From Pelagibius sp028280305 (GTDB lineage Bacteria; Pseudomonadota; Alphaproteobacteria; Kiloniellales; Kiloniellaceae), in the NCBI RefSeq assembly GCF_965233615.1, contig NZ_OZ247495.1: a DNA stretch of 64,000 nucleotides. The stretch is one strand, 5' to 3'. The first letter of the stretch is position 1. Each line of letters begins with the position of its first letter. Below, in pieces: positions 34,622-41,952 of this stretch. The translations under genes were made by a program, and so were the position numbers. The notes under the pieces are model-generated. The model was not told the origin of the DNA. It worked only from the letters and a program-made list of their open reading frames with translations, and made no database searches.

Positions 34622-35575
34622 TCAAGCCGCGTTCTGTCGGCCTGCTTCGCCTTGCCGGCGGGCAGACCAAATCGAGATGGTCAGGGGGTCACCTTGCAGG
34701 TGTTGGCTCTCGTCCTGCTCCAAGCCGGCCTCGCTCAGCCAGCTCGCAATGCTGCTCTCTTCAAAGCCCAACCAGCGGTGCTCGTGCTCGTCGCGAAGCA
34801 CGTCCTGTGCGTGGGCCTGAAAATCGACGATGAACAGGCGGCCGCCCGGCCTCAGTACCCGGGCTGCTTCTTCAATCGCCTGGGCAGGCCGCTCCGCATA
34901 GTGCAAAACCTGGTGAATGGTCACCGCATCGAAACTGCCGGCCGGCGCAGGAAGGTGATACATATCGCCCTTGCGGACCACGCAGTTGCGCAGACGGGCG
35001 CGTTCCAGCTTCGAACGCGCAATCATCAGCATGTCGGGGGAAAGGTCGATACCGATGGCCCGATCGACCTGTTCGGCCAGCACCTCCAGAATCCTGCCGG
35101 TGCCCGTGCCGACATCCAGCAGATCGCTCACCTTCTCCTGTGCGATCAGCCGACGGAGCTGCGCTTCCACTTCGTCGTCTTGGACGTAGAGCGCGCGCAC
35201 CTCGTCCCAGCGGGCCGCAACACGATGAAAGTAATCTTCGGCGCGCTTCGCGCGCTCCGACATCACGCTTTCCAAGCGGCTGAGATCACGCACGACCGTC
35301 GGGTCGTCACTGGGCAGCGAGTCGACAAGGGTTTGAGCGAGGCCAGCCGTCGCACCGCGTTGGGAAAGCCGGTAGTAGACCCAGGTGCCTTCCCGGTTGC
35401 GGTCCAACAGACCCGCCTCCGTCAGCAGGCGCAGATGGCGCGAGATGCGGGGCTGGCTCTGGCCGAGGATCTGGACCAGGTCGCTTACCGTCAAATCGCC
35501 GTGGGCGCAGAGCACCAACAAGCGCAACCGGGTCGGTTCGGCGGCTGCCTTCATGGCGGCTAGTAGGTTTTCCAC
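34622..35575 (-). CDS. ArsR-type regulator fused to SAM methyltransferase domain
   Basis: A 317-residue two-domain protein. Residues about 5-85 are an ArsR winged helix (EPTRLRLLVLCAHGDLTVSDLVQILGQSQPRISRHLRLLTEAGLL). Residues about 140-280 are a class I methyltransferase with LLDVGTGTGRILEVLA (motif I) and the post-I acidic GIDLSPDM. It is first in the operon with metF and metH, so it probably senses SAM or SAH and represses the methionine cycle, as ArsR-family SahR regulators do in other proteobacteria. GTG 35575 is chosen because GGAGG lies 6 nt upstream; an ATG at 35620 lies within the operator region. Methyltransferase activity is unproven. Confidence 0.88.
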   Translation of the reverse strand: MENLLAAMKAAAEPTRLRLLVLCAHGDLTVSDLVQILGQSQPRISRHLRLLTEAGLLDRNREGTWVYYRLSQRGATAGLAQTLVDSLPSDDPTVVRDLSRLESVMSERAKRAEDYFHRVAARWDEVRALYVQDDEVEAQLRRLIAQEKVSDLLDVGTGTGRILEVLAEQVDRAIGIDLSPDMLMIARSKLERARLRNCVVRKGDMYHLPAPAGSFDAVTIHQVLHYAERPAQAIEEAARVLRPGGRLFIVDFQAHAQDVLRDEHEHRWLGFEESSIASWLSEAGLEQDESQHLQGDPLTISIWSARRQGEAGRQNAA

Positions 35576-35618
35576 ACGGCACCTCCGGTGCTGTCTGCTC
35601 TCCGAGGAAGATAGCACC

Positions 35619-35647
35619 ATAAAGATATAAAGATATCGTTATGTCAA
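35619..35647 (-). promoter_or_regulatory. Promoter and repeat operator of the methionine operon
   Basis: On the minus strand TTGACA (35647-35642) and CTTTAT (35624-35619) are spaced by 17 bp. On the plus strand the same region reads two perfect tandem copies of ATAAAGAT (35619-35626, 35627-35634) followed by ATCGTTAT (35635-35642), an inverted near-copy (7 of 8). This AT-rich dyad fully overlaps the promoter, as expected for an ArsR-family repressor that controls its own operon. Confidence 0.72.
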
Positions 35648-35789
35648 GGTTAAGTGCTTGATGTGAGGTGAGTACTAGCCATGAATTTCGTGGTAACGCC
35701 CCTGTCCTGCGATCTGCCGCCTCTGCGCCGGCGCTGTTTGACACGCTCGAATTATGATTCGCTTAAGTGGACTCCTTATATGATTAACC

Positions 35790-36755
35790 ATGGCCCAGGT
35801 ATCCGAACCCCAGTGGCGACCCAAGATCGGCCTTGCTCTCGGCAGCGGGGTTGCGCGCGGCTGGGCGCATCTCGGGGTGCTGCGGGCGCTCGCCCGCTAT
35901 GGCATCGAACCGGACGTCATCGTCGGAACCTCCATCGGCGCGGTGGTCGGCGGCATCCATCTGGCCGGCAAGGCCGAAGCTCTGGAAGCATGGGCGAGGT
36001 CCCTCACCAAGGTTCGGATGATCTCCTACATCGACTTTCGCATGCGCAATGGCGGCATGCTCGGCGGCCGACATCTCATCGACGCCATGCGGCATGAACT
36101 GGGCGAGATGAAGATCGAGGATCTCGACCGGCCCTTCGTCGCTGTCGCAACCGACCTTGTGACCGGCCACGAAGTCTGGTTGAGAAGCGGTGATATGGTC
36201 GACGCCATGCGTACCTCCTTTTCGCTGCCCGGCATCTTCGAACCGATGCAACACGAACACCGTTGGCTCGTTGACGGTGCTCTGGTGAATCCGGTGCCGG
36301 TTTCCGTCTGCCGCGCCCTGGGGGCCCAGATGGTCATCGCCGTAAACCTTAACGCCGATATCATCGGCAAGGAGCGGCGCGCCGGTGCCGCCGTCCCTAC
36401 GGTCGCCGGTTTCGATCTGTTGAGTGAAATTCAAAGTAGCGACGAGGTCCCGATTAAGTCGCGCATTGGTGCTCTGGCCAGCCGCATCTTTCGGCGTGAA
36501 CCGAGTCAGCCAAGCATGTTCGGGGTGATGATTTCGGCTTTGGGTATCGTTCAGGACCGAATCTCCCGCTCGCGTCTCGCCGGCGAACCGCCGGACGTTC
36601 ACATCACACCGCGGCTTGGAAACATCGGCCTCTTCGAATTCGATCGTGCGGATGAGATCATCGCCGAGGGGGAAGACTCGGTGGAGCGGGTGCTTCCGGA
36701 TTTGCATGACGCCATCTCGATCTTCGGTCGGGAAAGACAAGACTCCGACGGTTAA
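35790..36755 (+). CDS. Patatin-like phospholipase family protein
   Basis: Serine hydrolase of 321 residues with a Ser-Asp dyad. The oxyanion loop GSGVARG (near 18-24), the nucleophile elbow GTSIGA (about 46-51) and DGALVNPVP (Asp near 162) are all present. There is no signal peptide, so it probably acts on membrane lipids from the cytoplasm, as in the RssA/NTE-type group. It is divergent from the methionine operon and ends in an intrinsic terminator. The substrate is unknown. Confidence 0.92.
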   Translation: MAQVSEPQWRPKIGLALGSGVARGWAHLGVLRALARYGIEPDVIVGTSIGAVVGGIHLAGKAEALEAWARSLTKVRMISYIDFRMRNGGMLGGRHLIDAMRHELGEMKIEDLDRPFVAVATDLVTGHEVWLRSGDMVDAMRTSFSLPGIFEPMQHEHRWLVDGALVNPVPVSVCRALGAQMVIAVNLNADIIGKERRAGAAVPTVAGFDLLSEIQSSDEVPIKSRIGALASRIFRREPSQPSMFGVMISALGIVQDRISRSRLAGEPPDVHITPRLGNIGLFEFDRADEIIAEGEDSVERVLPDLHDAISIFGRERQDSDG

Positions 36756-36803
36756 CGATTGAACGTCCAACCGAGCTGGGCAGGGTCATTTCAAACACCC
36801 CCT

Positions 36804-36829
36804 CCTCACGCCACTGCGGTGAGGTTTTC
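36804..36829 (+). terminator. Intrinsic terminator of the patatin-like gene
   Basis: CCTCAC (36804-36809) and GTGAGG (36819-36824) form a stem, with an inner GC pair region, followed by TTTTC. It lies 49 nt after the stop codon. Confidence 0.75.
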
Positions 36830-36869
36830 GGACGATGATTGGATCCGAAGACAACCGTCCGAAGGCGCA

Positions 36870-36915
36870 AAATAGAAAACGGCGACCGCCTCACTGAGCG
36901 ATCGCCGTTCTCCAC
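36870..36915 (-). terminator. Intrinsic terminator of the H1-like gene
   Basis: GAAAACGGCGA (36875-36885) pairs with TCGCCGTTCTC (36902-36912) with one mismatch and three inner pairs. On the minus strand the stem is followed by a T-rich tail ending TATTTTG. It is located 62 nt past the stop of the histone-like gene. Confidence 0.75.
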
Positions 36916-36976
36916 ATAACGCTTACCGGCTAGGATTGCGAGGCGGCAGTCTACCGACTCGGCGCGAGGTGTAAGG

Positions 36977-37345
36977 TTATGATCTAGCTGATTTTTTCTT
37001 CGCTACTTTTCTCTTTGCAGCCTTCTTCTTAGCTGCCGGCCGCTTGGCGACTCTCTTTTTCGCGACCTTCTTTTTCGCTACCTTTTTCTTAGCGACTTTT
37101 CTCTTCGCTGGCCGCTTGGCGACCTTCTTTTTCGCTACCTTTTTCTTGGCGACTTTTCTCTTCGCCGCTGGCCGCTTGGCGGCCTTCTTTTTCGCTACTT
37201 TTTTCTTGGCTACTTTCTTCTTAGCCGTCTTGCGCGCAGTGGTCTTGCGCGCGGTTTTCTTTGCGCCTGCCTTCTTGGCAGTAGCACGCTTCGCCGGCGA
37301 TTTCTTTTTCGCCGACTTCTTCTTTGCAGTCTTGGTAGTTGCCAA
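36977..37345 (-). CDS. Histone H1-like Lys/Ala-rich DNA-binding protein
   Basis: A 122-residue protein made almost only of Lys, Ala, Arg, Thr, Val and Pro, with repeated units of the form KVAKKKVAKK and KRPAAKRK, like the C-terminal tail of histone H1. Such proteins bind DNA non-specifically and compact the nucleoid. Translation seems to start at TTG 37345, with AGGGGA 8 nt upstream and no in-frame ATG nearby. The coding DNA is itself a degenerate repeat, so copy number may vary between strains. A strong terminator follows. Confidence 0.85.
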   Translation of the reverse strand: MATTKTAKKKSAKKKSPAKRATAKKAGAKKTARKTTARKTAKKKVAKKKVAKKKAAKRPAAKRKVAKKKVAKKKVAKRPAKRKVAKKKVAKKKVAKKRVAKRPAAKKKAAKRKVAKKKSARS

Positions 37346-37921
37346 TTGTCTAATCCCCTAACGTCAGAACGAATCCGGTGATGCCACCCCGCGCGCTGAA
37401 TTGTGCCTGTTTGATCAATCAGTGACAAGAAAAGAGAAGCAGCACTAAAGCAATTGAATGCAAAAACTTTAACTCAGCACCATGACGTCATTCATTTGAT
37501 CGAGCCGTTGCACTTGTCAAGGACCGTCGAAAAGCTCAAAGAGCGATCATCGAAGTAGCTTAATACAAGACGAATCGGATCACGCTGTCATAACAGTTTG
37601 TGTCTTAAGTCAGGGTAAGACGGATCGACTTAAGTCAGCTTGAGAAGCCTCTCCACGGCCTTCGATTCGCATCAGCAAACGGACATGGCGCTTCCTCGAT
37701 ATCCCGCAACAAGCTGATAGGCAGATCGAAGAAAGGGCACGCAGGTGCCCGCGCTGTGGATGCAGGGTTAACGCTTTTTCCTGTCTCAAGACTTGTGCAT
37801 TCGACTCTTGGTGCAACCACAAAGATGGACGGCTGCCGATGATCCTGGCGCCGCCGGAGTCGCGCCACCACAGAGCAAACACAGCAACGCCGAGGCCGAC
37901 GATACTATAGTCGCCTCCGTT
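37346..37921. other. 576-nt intergenic region between the H1-like and DUF481 genes
   Basis: It contains the ribosome-binding site and promoter area of the H1-like gene (leftward) and the promoter area of the DUF481 gene (rightward). The AT content is higher than in neighbours. The only structure I see is the direct repeat CTTAAGTCAG at 37604-37613 and 37629-37638. No gene is convincing here; an overlapping leftward 317-codon ORF (37610-38563) has no family features. Confidence 0.55.
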
Positions 37922-38968
37922 ATGCCCTTGTCTCCCAGGACCTTTTGCGCGTTCGTGGTGGCGTTCTCCTGTTCTACGTCTGGACCGACGTGGGCGTCTC
38001 AGGGGTGCCTGCCAACGGATCAACGAGCCGAAATCTCCGCGGCTGCAAACCAAGCCGAGAGCAGCACCTTTCACAGAGCACTCCGGCGTGCTGTTGCCGC
38101 CGACCCATCGTGTCGGCAGGAAGTCCTTCGCCACGCAATGCTGCAACAGCCGGCCTGGACGGCGGATCTTCTGATGACGGCGCTCTTTGACCCACCGCTG
38201 GATTCGCGGGACGCCAGCCCCCCGTCCCTCGCCCAATCGGCGGCGGCCGGCCCGGAGCGGCCCAATGCCGGTCAAGTTGAGGTTGGTCAGGGCGACGTTG
38301 GCCAGACCGACCCGCGCGAACCGAAAAGCCCCTGGTCCGGAACCCTGGACATCGGCGGCGTGGCCCGTAGCGGCAATACGACCAATCTGGGGGTCTCGGC
38401 AGGCATCGAGGTGATCTACGAAGCGGCCCCTTGGCGCCATGCCGGCGAGCTGTCGTTCGACTACCTTGAGGCCAGCGGCACGACCGAGGCCCAGGTCCTG
38501 GATGCCGAATACCAACTGCATTATGACCTGACCGAGAAGACCTTTGTTTACGGCCTTACACACTACGAAGACGACCGCTTCAGCGGCTTCGAGTATGAAA
38601 TCACAGCCTCGGGCGGACTGGGAACCCGGCTGATTGAAAACGAGATACTCGAATGGACGGTGGCCGCGGGCCCGAGCCTTCGGGCCTTCCGCGAAGAAGA
38701 CAGTGACCAGGTCGAAACGGCGCCGGGATTCAGGCTTAACAACGATGTCGCCTGGCAGATCTCCGAGACGGCAAAGCTGGCCAACGAAACGGAGGTCCGA
38801 CTCGACAGCGAACGCAGCGAGGTTGAAAACGAGACCAGCCTCACTTTGCAGATTATTGAGAGTCTGGCCGGCAAGTTCTCATTCACAGCCAACTACCGCA
38901 GTCCTGTTCCCGAGGACACCGACGAACTGGACACGACAACCAAGGCGTCGCTGATTTACGGCTTCTGA
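37922..38968 (+). CDS. DUF481 outer-membrane beta-barrel protein (YdiY-like)
   Basis: A 348-residue exported protein. ATG 37922 gives a signal peptide (MPLSPRTFCAFVVAFSCSTS, cleavage near TWAS). A linker region of low complexity (PSLAQ to DPREPKS) precedes the C-terminal domain from about residue 135, where alternating strands such as WSGTLDIGGVARSGNTTNLGV and the final SLIYGF match DUF481 salt-stress barrels. The C-terminal Phe is typical of outer-membrane porins. An in-frame upstream ATG at 37793 adds 43 residues without signal-like sequence. Function unknown. Confidence 0.82.
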   Translation: MPLSPRTFCAFVVAFSCSTSGPTWASQGCLPTDQRAEISAAANQAESSTFHRALRRAVAADPSCRQEVLRHAMLQQPAWTADLLMTALFDPPLDSRDASPPSLAQSAAAGPERPNAGQVEVGQGDVGQTDPREPKSPWSGTLDIGGVARSGNTTNLGVSAGIEVIYEAAPWRHAGELSFDYLEASGTTEAQVLDAEYQLHYDLTEKTFVYGLTHYEDDRFSGFEYEITASGGLGTRLIENEILEWTVAAGPSLRAFREEDSDQVETAPGFRLNNDVAWQISETAKLANETEVRLDSERSEVENETSLTLQIIESLAGKFSFTANYRSPVPEDTDELDTTTKASLIYGF

Positions 38969-39091
38969 CCGGCTGCGGTCGCCATGGATCGCGGATGCAA
39001 ACTGGTCCAAAAAACAGGGAATAATCTGCGGCCAGGGCTGTCTTGAGGAAAAGGCCCAGAGTCATGCGTCACCGATTTCGCGGGAGGTCCT

Positions 39092-39535
39092 GTGACCCAG
39101 CGCTGCCCATTTCTTCGCCAAGGCCTGCAGGCCGGCTTCGTCGTCGCCATGCTGGCCTTCGTTCAGCCCTCTGCGGGCTTCTCCCAGGAAGCACCGGCCG
39201 CACCGGTCTCCTCGGCGCAAGGCGCAGAGTCGTCCGATCTGCAAACCGCGCGCACGATCCAGGGCATGAGCCTCTGGGACCGCAAGAACGAGCTGCTGGG
39301 CGAGGTGAATGACGTTGTGCTGGATCGAAACACCTCAAAGCTGCGCCTCGTTGTTGTAACGCAGGGCGGTTTCCTCGGCATCGGGCAGAAGGATGTCGCC
39401 ATCGAATGGCGGGAAATCGATTACGATCCGAGGGCTCGTCTGCTGCGAACGCGAAAACTCACGGCGGACGATCTTGAACAGCGAGAACCCTATGAAGCCG
39501 ACCGCGGTGACATCTCAATCGACGATTGGCAGTAA
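39092..39535 (+). CDS. Exported PRC-barrel domain protein
   Basis: A 147-residue protein with signal peptide (MTQRCPFLRQGLQAGFVVAM, cleavage near GFSQ) and a PRC-barrel domain at about 55-135: GMSLWDRKNELLGEVNDVVLDRNTSKLRLVVV, then GFLGIGQKDVAIEW and DYDPRARLLRTRKLTADDLEQ. It uses a GTG start with GGGAGG 4 nt upstream. PRC-barrels bind proteins, RNA or surfaces, and such exported forms are often linked to stress. It stands alone after the DUF481 gene. Confidence 0.85.
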   Translation: MTQRCPFLRQGLQAGFVVAMLAFVQPSAGFSQEAPAAPVSSAQGAESSDLQTARTIQGMSLWDRKNELLGEVNDVVLDRNTSKLRLVVVTQGGFLGIGQKDVAIEWREIDYDPRARLLRTRKLTADDLEQREPYEADRGDISIDDWQ

Positions 39536-39874
39536 ACGGTCGATTTCACCACGTCAAAAACGGCCGCAATGCCACTTCCTTGACTCTTCCGAGTCGCTGT
39601 TGCCGCCGTTTATACCCGGTCTATCGATGCAGTCTGACCGCTAAGGTCGATATTTCAAAATCATAGCGAAGTAACTTTGAGTGGTGTCTTTCAACCCGTG
39701 GAATAAAACCAGGGGCTCCCGGTCTATATGCGGTAGAGCCTGGCGGTGTCCGGGATGGAAGGAGAAACCGCAGACAGAAAAGCCGGTAACAAGAGCGATC
39801 ACGGTCTCCGCACCGCGCGACTTGGCATCGGCTGCAATGCGGACTTGCGGCATCATTCAGACCTGAGAGGAAGC
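39536..39874. other. 339-nt intergenic region before opgD
   Basis: The region between the PRC-barrel gene and opgD has no gene that I can support. It should hold the opg operon promoter. The opgD frame stays open upstream to ATG 39746, but that part has no signal peptide or family similarity. Confidence 0.5.
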
Positions 39875-41434
39875 GTGTCAACAGAACGGGTCGATCGACG
39901 GACTTTCCTTGGCGCCCTGGGAATGGGTGGCCTTGGCGTGACGCAACTTGGCTTGCCGCAGGCCTTGGCCGCCGGCCAGTGGGACCGGGCGATGCCGGAC
40001 AGTCCCTTCAGCTTTACGGAACTCCGCACCAGGGCGGCTCAACTCGCCTCCCAACCCTACGAACCCGTGCCGGCTGTCGCCTTGCCGCAGAACCTTGGCG
40101 AGCTCTCACCAGCGGACTATCACGCCATACGCTTTCGTCCGGAGGCCACGATCTGGCGCGACGAGGGGCTGCCCTTTCAGATGCAGCTTTTTCATCGCGG
40201 ATCGTATTTCCGCCAAGCGGTGCGCATCAACATTGTCGATACCCAGGGAATCGCAACGATCCCCTACTCGCCCACGCTGTTCGACTATTCGGGCAGCAGC
40301 GTGAGCGCCGCACCGGAAGATCTCGGCTTTGCCGGATTTCGCCTGCTGCATCCGCTGAACCGAAGCGACCGCTTTGATGAAACCGCCGTGTTCCTGGGCG
40401 CCAGCTATTTTCGTGTCCTGGGCGCCGGTCAGCATTTCGGTCTTTCCGCCCGCGGCCTGGCGATCGATACCGGTCTCCCGAAGAAAGAAGAGTTCCCCTA
40501 TTTCAAAGAGTTCTGGATCGAGAAGCCTACACCGGATGCGCAGACCATTGAGATCTTCGCCCTGCTCGACAGTGTCAGTGTGACCGGCGCCTATCACTTC
40601 AGCCTCACCCCGGGCACCGAGTCGCAGATGCAGGTGCGCGCCAGCGTCTTCACCCGCCAGGCGGTCGAGAAGCTGGGCATCGCCCCCCTGACCTCCATGT
40701 TCCTCTACGGCGAAAACTCCATGCGCCCGATAGATGATCTGCGCCCGGAAATTCATGATTCCGATGGTCTCTTGATGGCTTCCAAAAGCGGTGAGTGGAT
40801 CTGGCGGCCGTTGACCAACAGAAGCGAACTGCAGATCAGTTCCTTCCAGAATGAAAGCCCTCGCGGCTTCGGGCTGCTGCAGCGTGACCGTGATTCACGG
40901 CATTATCAGGATCTGGATTTCCGCTATGAACGGCGGCCCAGTGCCTGGATCGAACCCCAGGGCGACTGGGGCAAAGGCATTGTCCAGCTCATAGAAATTC
41001 CAAGCGATGCAGAGCGTTATGACAACATCGCGCTGCTCTGGGTACCGGAACGGGCTGTCGAGGCCGGCCAGGAGTGGCCCTTCGCCTATCGTTTGCGGTT
41101 CGCGAAGGGGTATCGCGACTTCCCCAGTAGCGGACGGGCCCTTGCAACACGCGAAGGCGCAGGCAGCGAGGCAGGCCGGCGCCGCTTTGCCTTGGAGTTC
41201 GGTGGCGGCCCACTGGCTGAACTGGAGGACGAGGGCGCAGTTGAGCTTGTTGTCAGTGCCTCCGACGGCCGAATCCTTGACGCGCAAATCCGACGAAACG
41301 AGGCGACAGGGACTTGGCTGGCTCTCTTTGAGCTGGATCCCGAAGAGCGGGAAGCCATCGAATTGCGGGCCTTCCTGAAAGACCACGACCACGCTCTGAC
41401 CGAGACATGGAGTTATCTTTGGAAACGCAGCTGA
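39875..41434 (+). CDS. opgD: Periplasmic glucan biosynthesis protein, Tat-exported (OpgD/MdoD type)
   Basis: A 519-residue periplasmic protein acting on osmoregulated beta-glucans. The N-terminus VDRRTFLGALGMGGLGV is a twin-arginine signal, as in E. coli OpgD and unlike Sec-exported OpgG. The mature part begins near FSFTELRTRAAQLAS and shows YHAIRFRPEATIW, YDYSGSSVSA-like, QHFGLSARGLAIDTG and FPYFKEFWIEKP motifs of the OpgG/OpgD family. GTG 39875 has GAGAGG upstream. The next gene overlaps its 3' end by 28 nt. Confidence 0.9.
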   Translation: MSTERVDRRTFLGALGMGGLGVTQLGLPQALAAGQWDRAMPDSPFSFTELRTRAAQLASQPYEPVPAVALPQNLGELSPADYHAIRFRPEATIWRDEGLPFQMQLFHRGSYFRQAVRINIVDTQGIATIPYSPTLFDYSGSSVSAAPEDLGFAGFRLLHPLNRSDRFDETAVFLGASYFRVLGAGQHFGLSARGLAIDTGLPKKEEFPYFKEFWIEKPTPDAQTIEIFALLDSVSVTGAYHFSLTPGTESQMQVRASVFTRQAVEKLGIAPLTSMFLYGENSMRPIDDLRPEIHDSDGLLMASKSGEWIWRPLTNRSELQISSFQNESPRGFGLLQRDRDSRHYQDLDFRYERRPSAWIEPQGDWGKGIVQLIEIPSDAERYDNIALLWVPERAVEAGQEWPFAYRLRFAKGYRDFPSSGRALATREGAGSEAGRRRFALEFGGGPLAELEDEGAVELVVSASDGRILDAQIRRNEATGTWLALFELDPEEREAIELRAFLKDHDHALTETWSYLWKRS

Positions 41435-41940
41435 AGCCAGCACACCCGAACGCACCGCAGACTGACGGTATCGAGATCCTGCGGGCGCGCCTCCTTGCCG
41501 GGCTCGATCGCTATCTGCGCGCTGCGGGCGTTCACGAAGATGCGCTTCGCCACCGGCTCGCCACCCGCATCAGCTCTCAATTGCAGGACCGGGGTCTGGA
41601 TCTGGTGCGGATCGACTGGCGCGTGGTGATCGAGGCCGTCGATAGAGCCCTCTGCAGCGAATATCAAATCGCCGATCCCGGTGGCGAAGGTTTGAACTGC
41701 AAAGGCCGCCTTGCCCAGGCCTATTGTCAGCAGGAAACGGCAAGCCCAACGACCCTTGGAGCCCTTCTGGATCCGGCGGATGGCTGGGGCACACCGCTGC
41801 GCAATCCGAAAGCGATGCCGGACCAGGAACTGGCGCCCTGGCGCCCGAAACTCTCCTGGCTCGGGCAGTCGGCGGCCTGGCGGCCGACGCAGAGCGTCGT
41901 CGTGAGCCTGTGTTGCCTGGCCGTGGTCCTGGTGCCGTAA
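41407..41940 (+). CDS. Hypothetical protein between opgD and opgH
   Basis: A 177-residue protein of unknown family. Residues about 20-85 look helical (ILRARLLAGLDRYLRAAGVHEDALRHRLATRISSQL), the middle has three Cys (LCSEYQ, NCKG, AYCQQ), and the C-terminus ends in a single hydrophobic stretch (SVVVSLCCLAVVLV), giving a tail-anchored topology if the stretch is inserted. It overlaps opgD by 28 nt and its stop lies 12 nt before opgH, so it is tightly embedded in the glucan operon. It may connect OpgH to its control or supply the N-terminal cytoplasmic region that short OpgH forms lack. Confidence 0.7.
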   Translation: MELSLETQLKPAHPNAPQTDGIEILRARLLAGLDRYLRAAGVHEDALRHRLATRISSQLQDRGLDLVRIDWRVVIEAVDRALCSEYQIADPGGEGLNCKGRLAQAYCQQETASPTTLGALLDPADGWGTPLRNPKAMPDQELAPWRPKLSWLGQSAAWRPTQSVVVSLCCLAVVLVP

Positions 41941-41952
41941 GAGCTGCTGCTC

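Noticed and set aside
35619..35647. SAM or cobalamin riboswitch upstream of the methionine operon
   Set aside because: The leader between promoter and GTG 35575 is only about 40 nt, too short for a SAM-I or B12 riboswitch, and the sequence is a dyad array instead.
37610..38563. 317-codon minus-strand ORF over the intergenic region and DUF481 gene
   Set aside because: No domain, rich in Arg/Gly, and opposite a real outer-membrane protein gene with a signal peptide.
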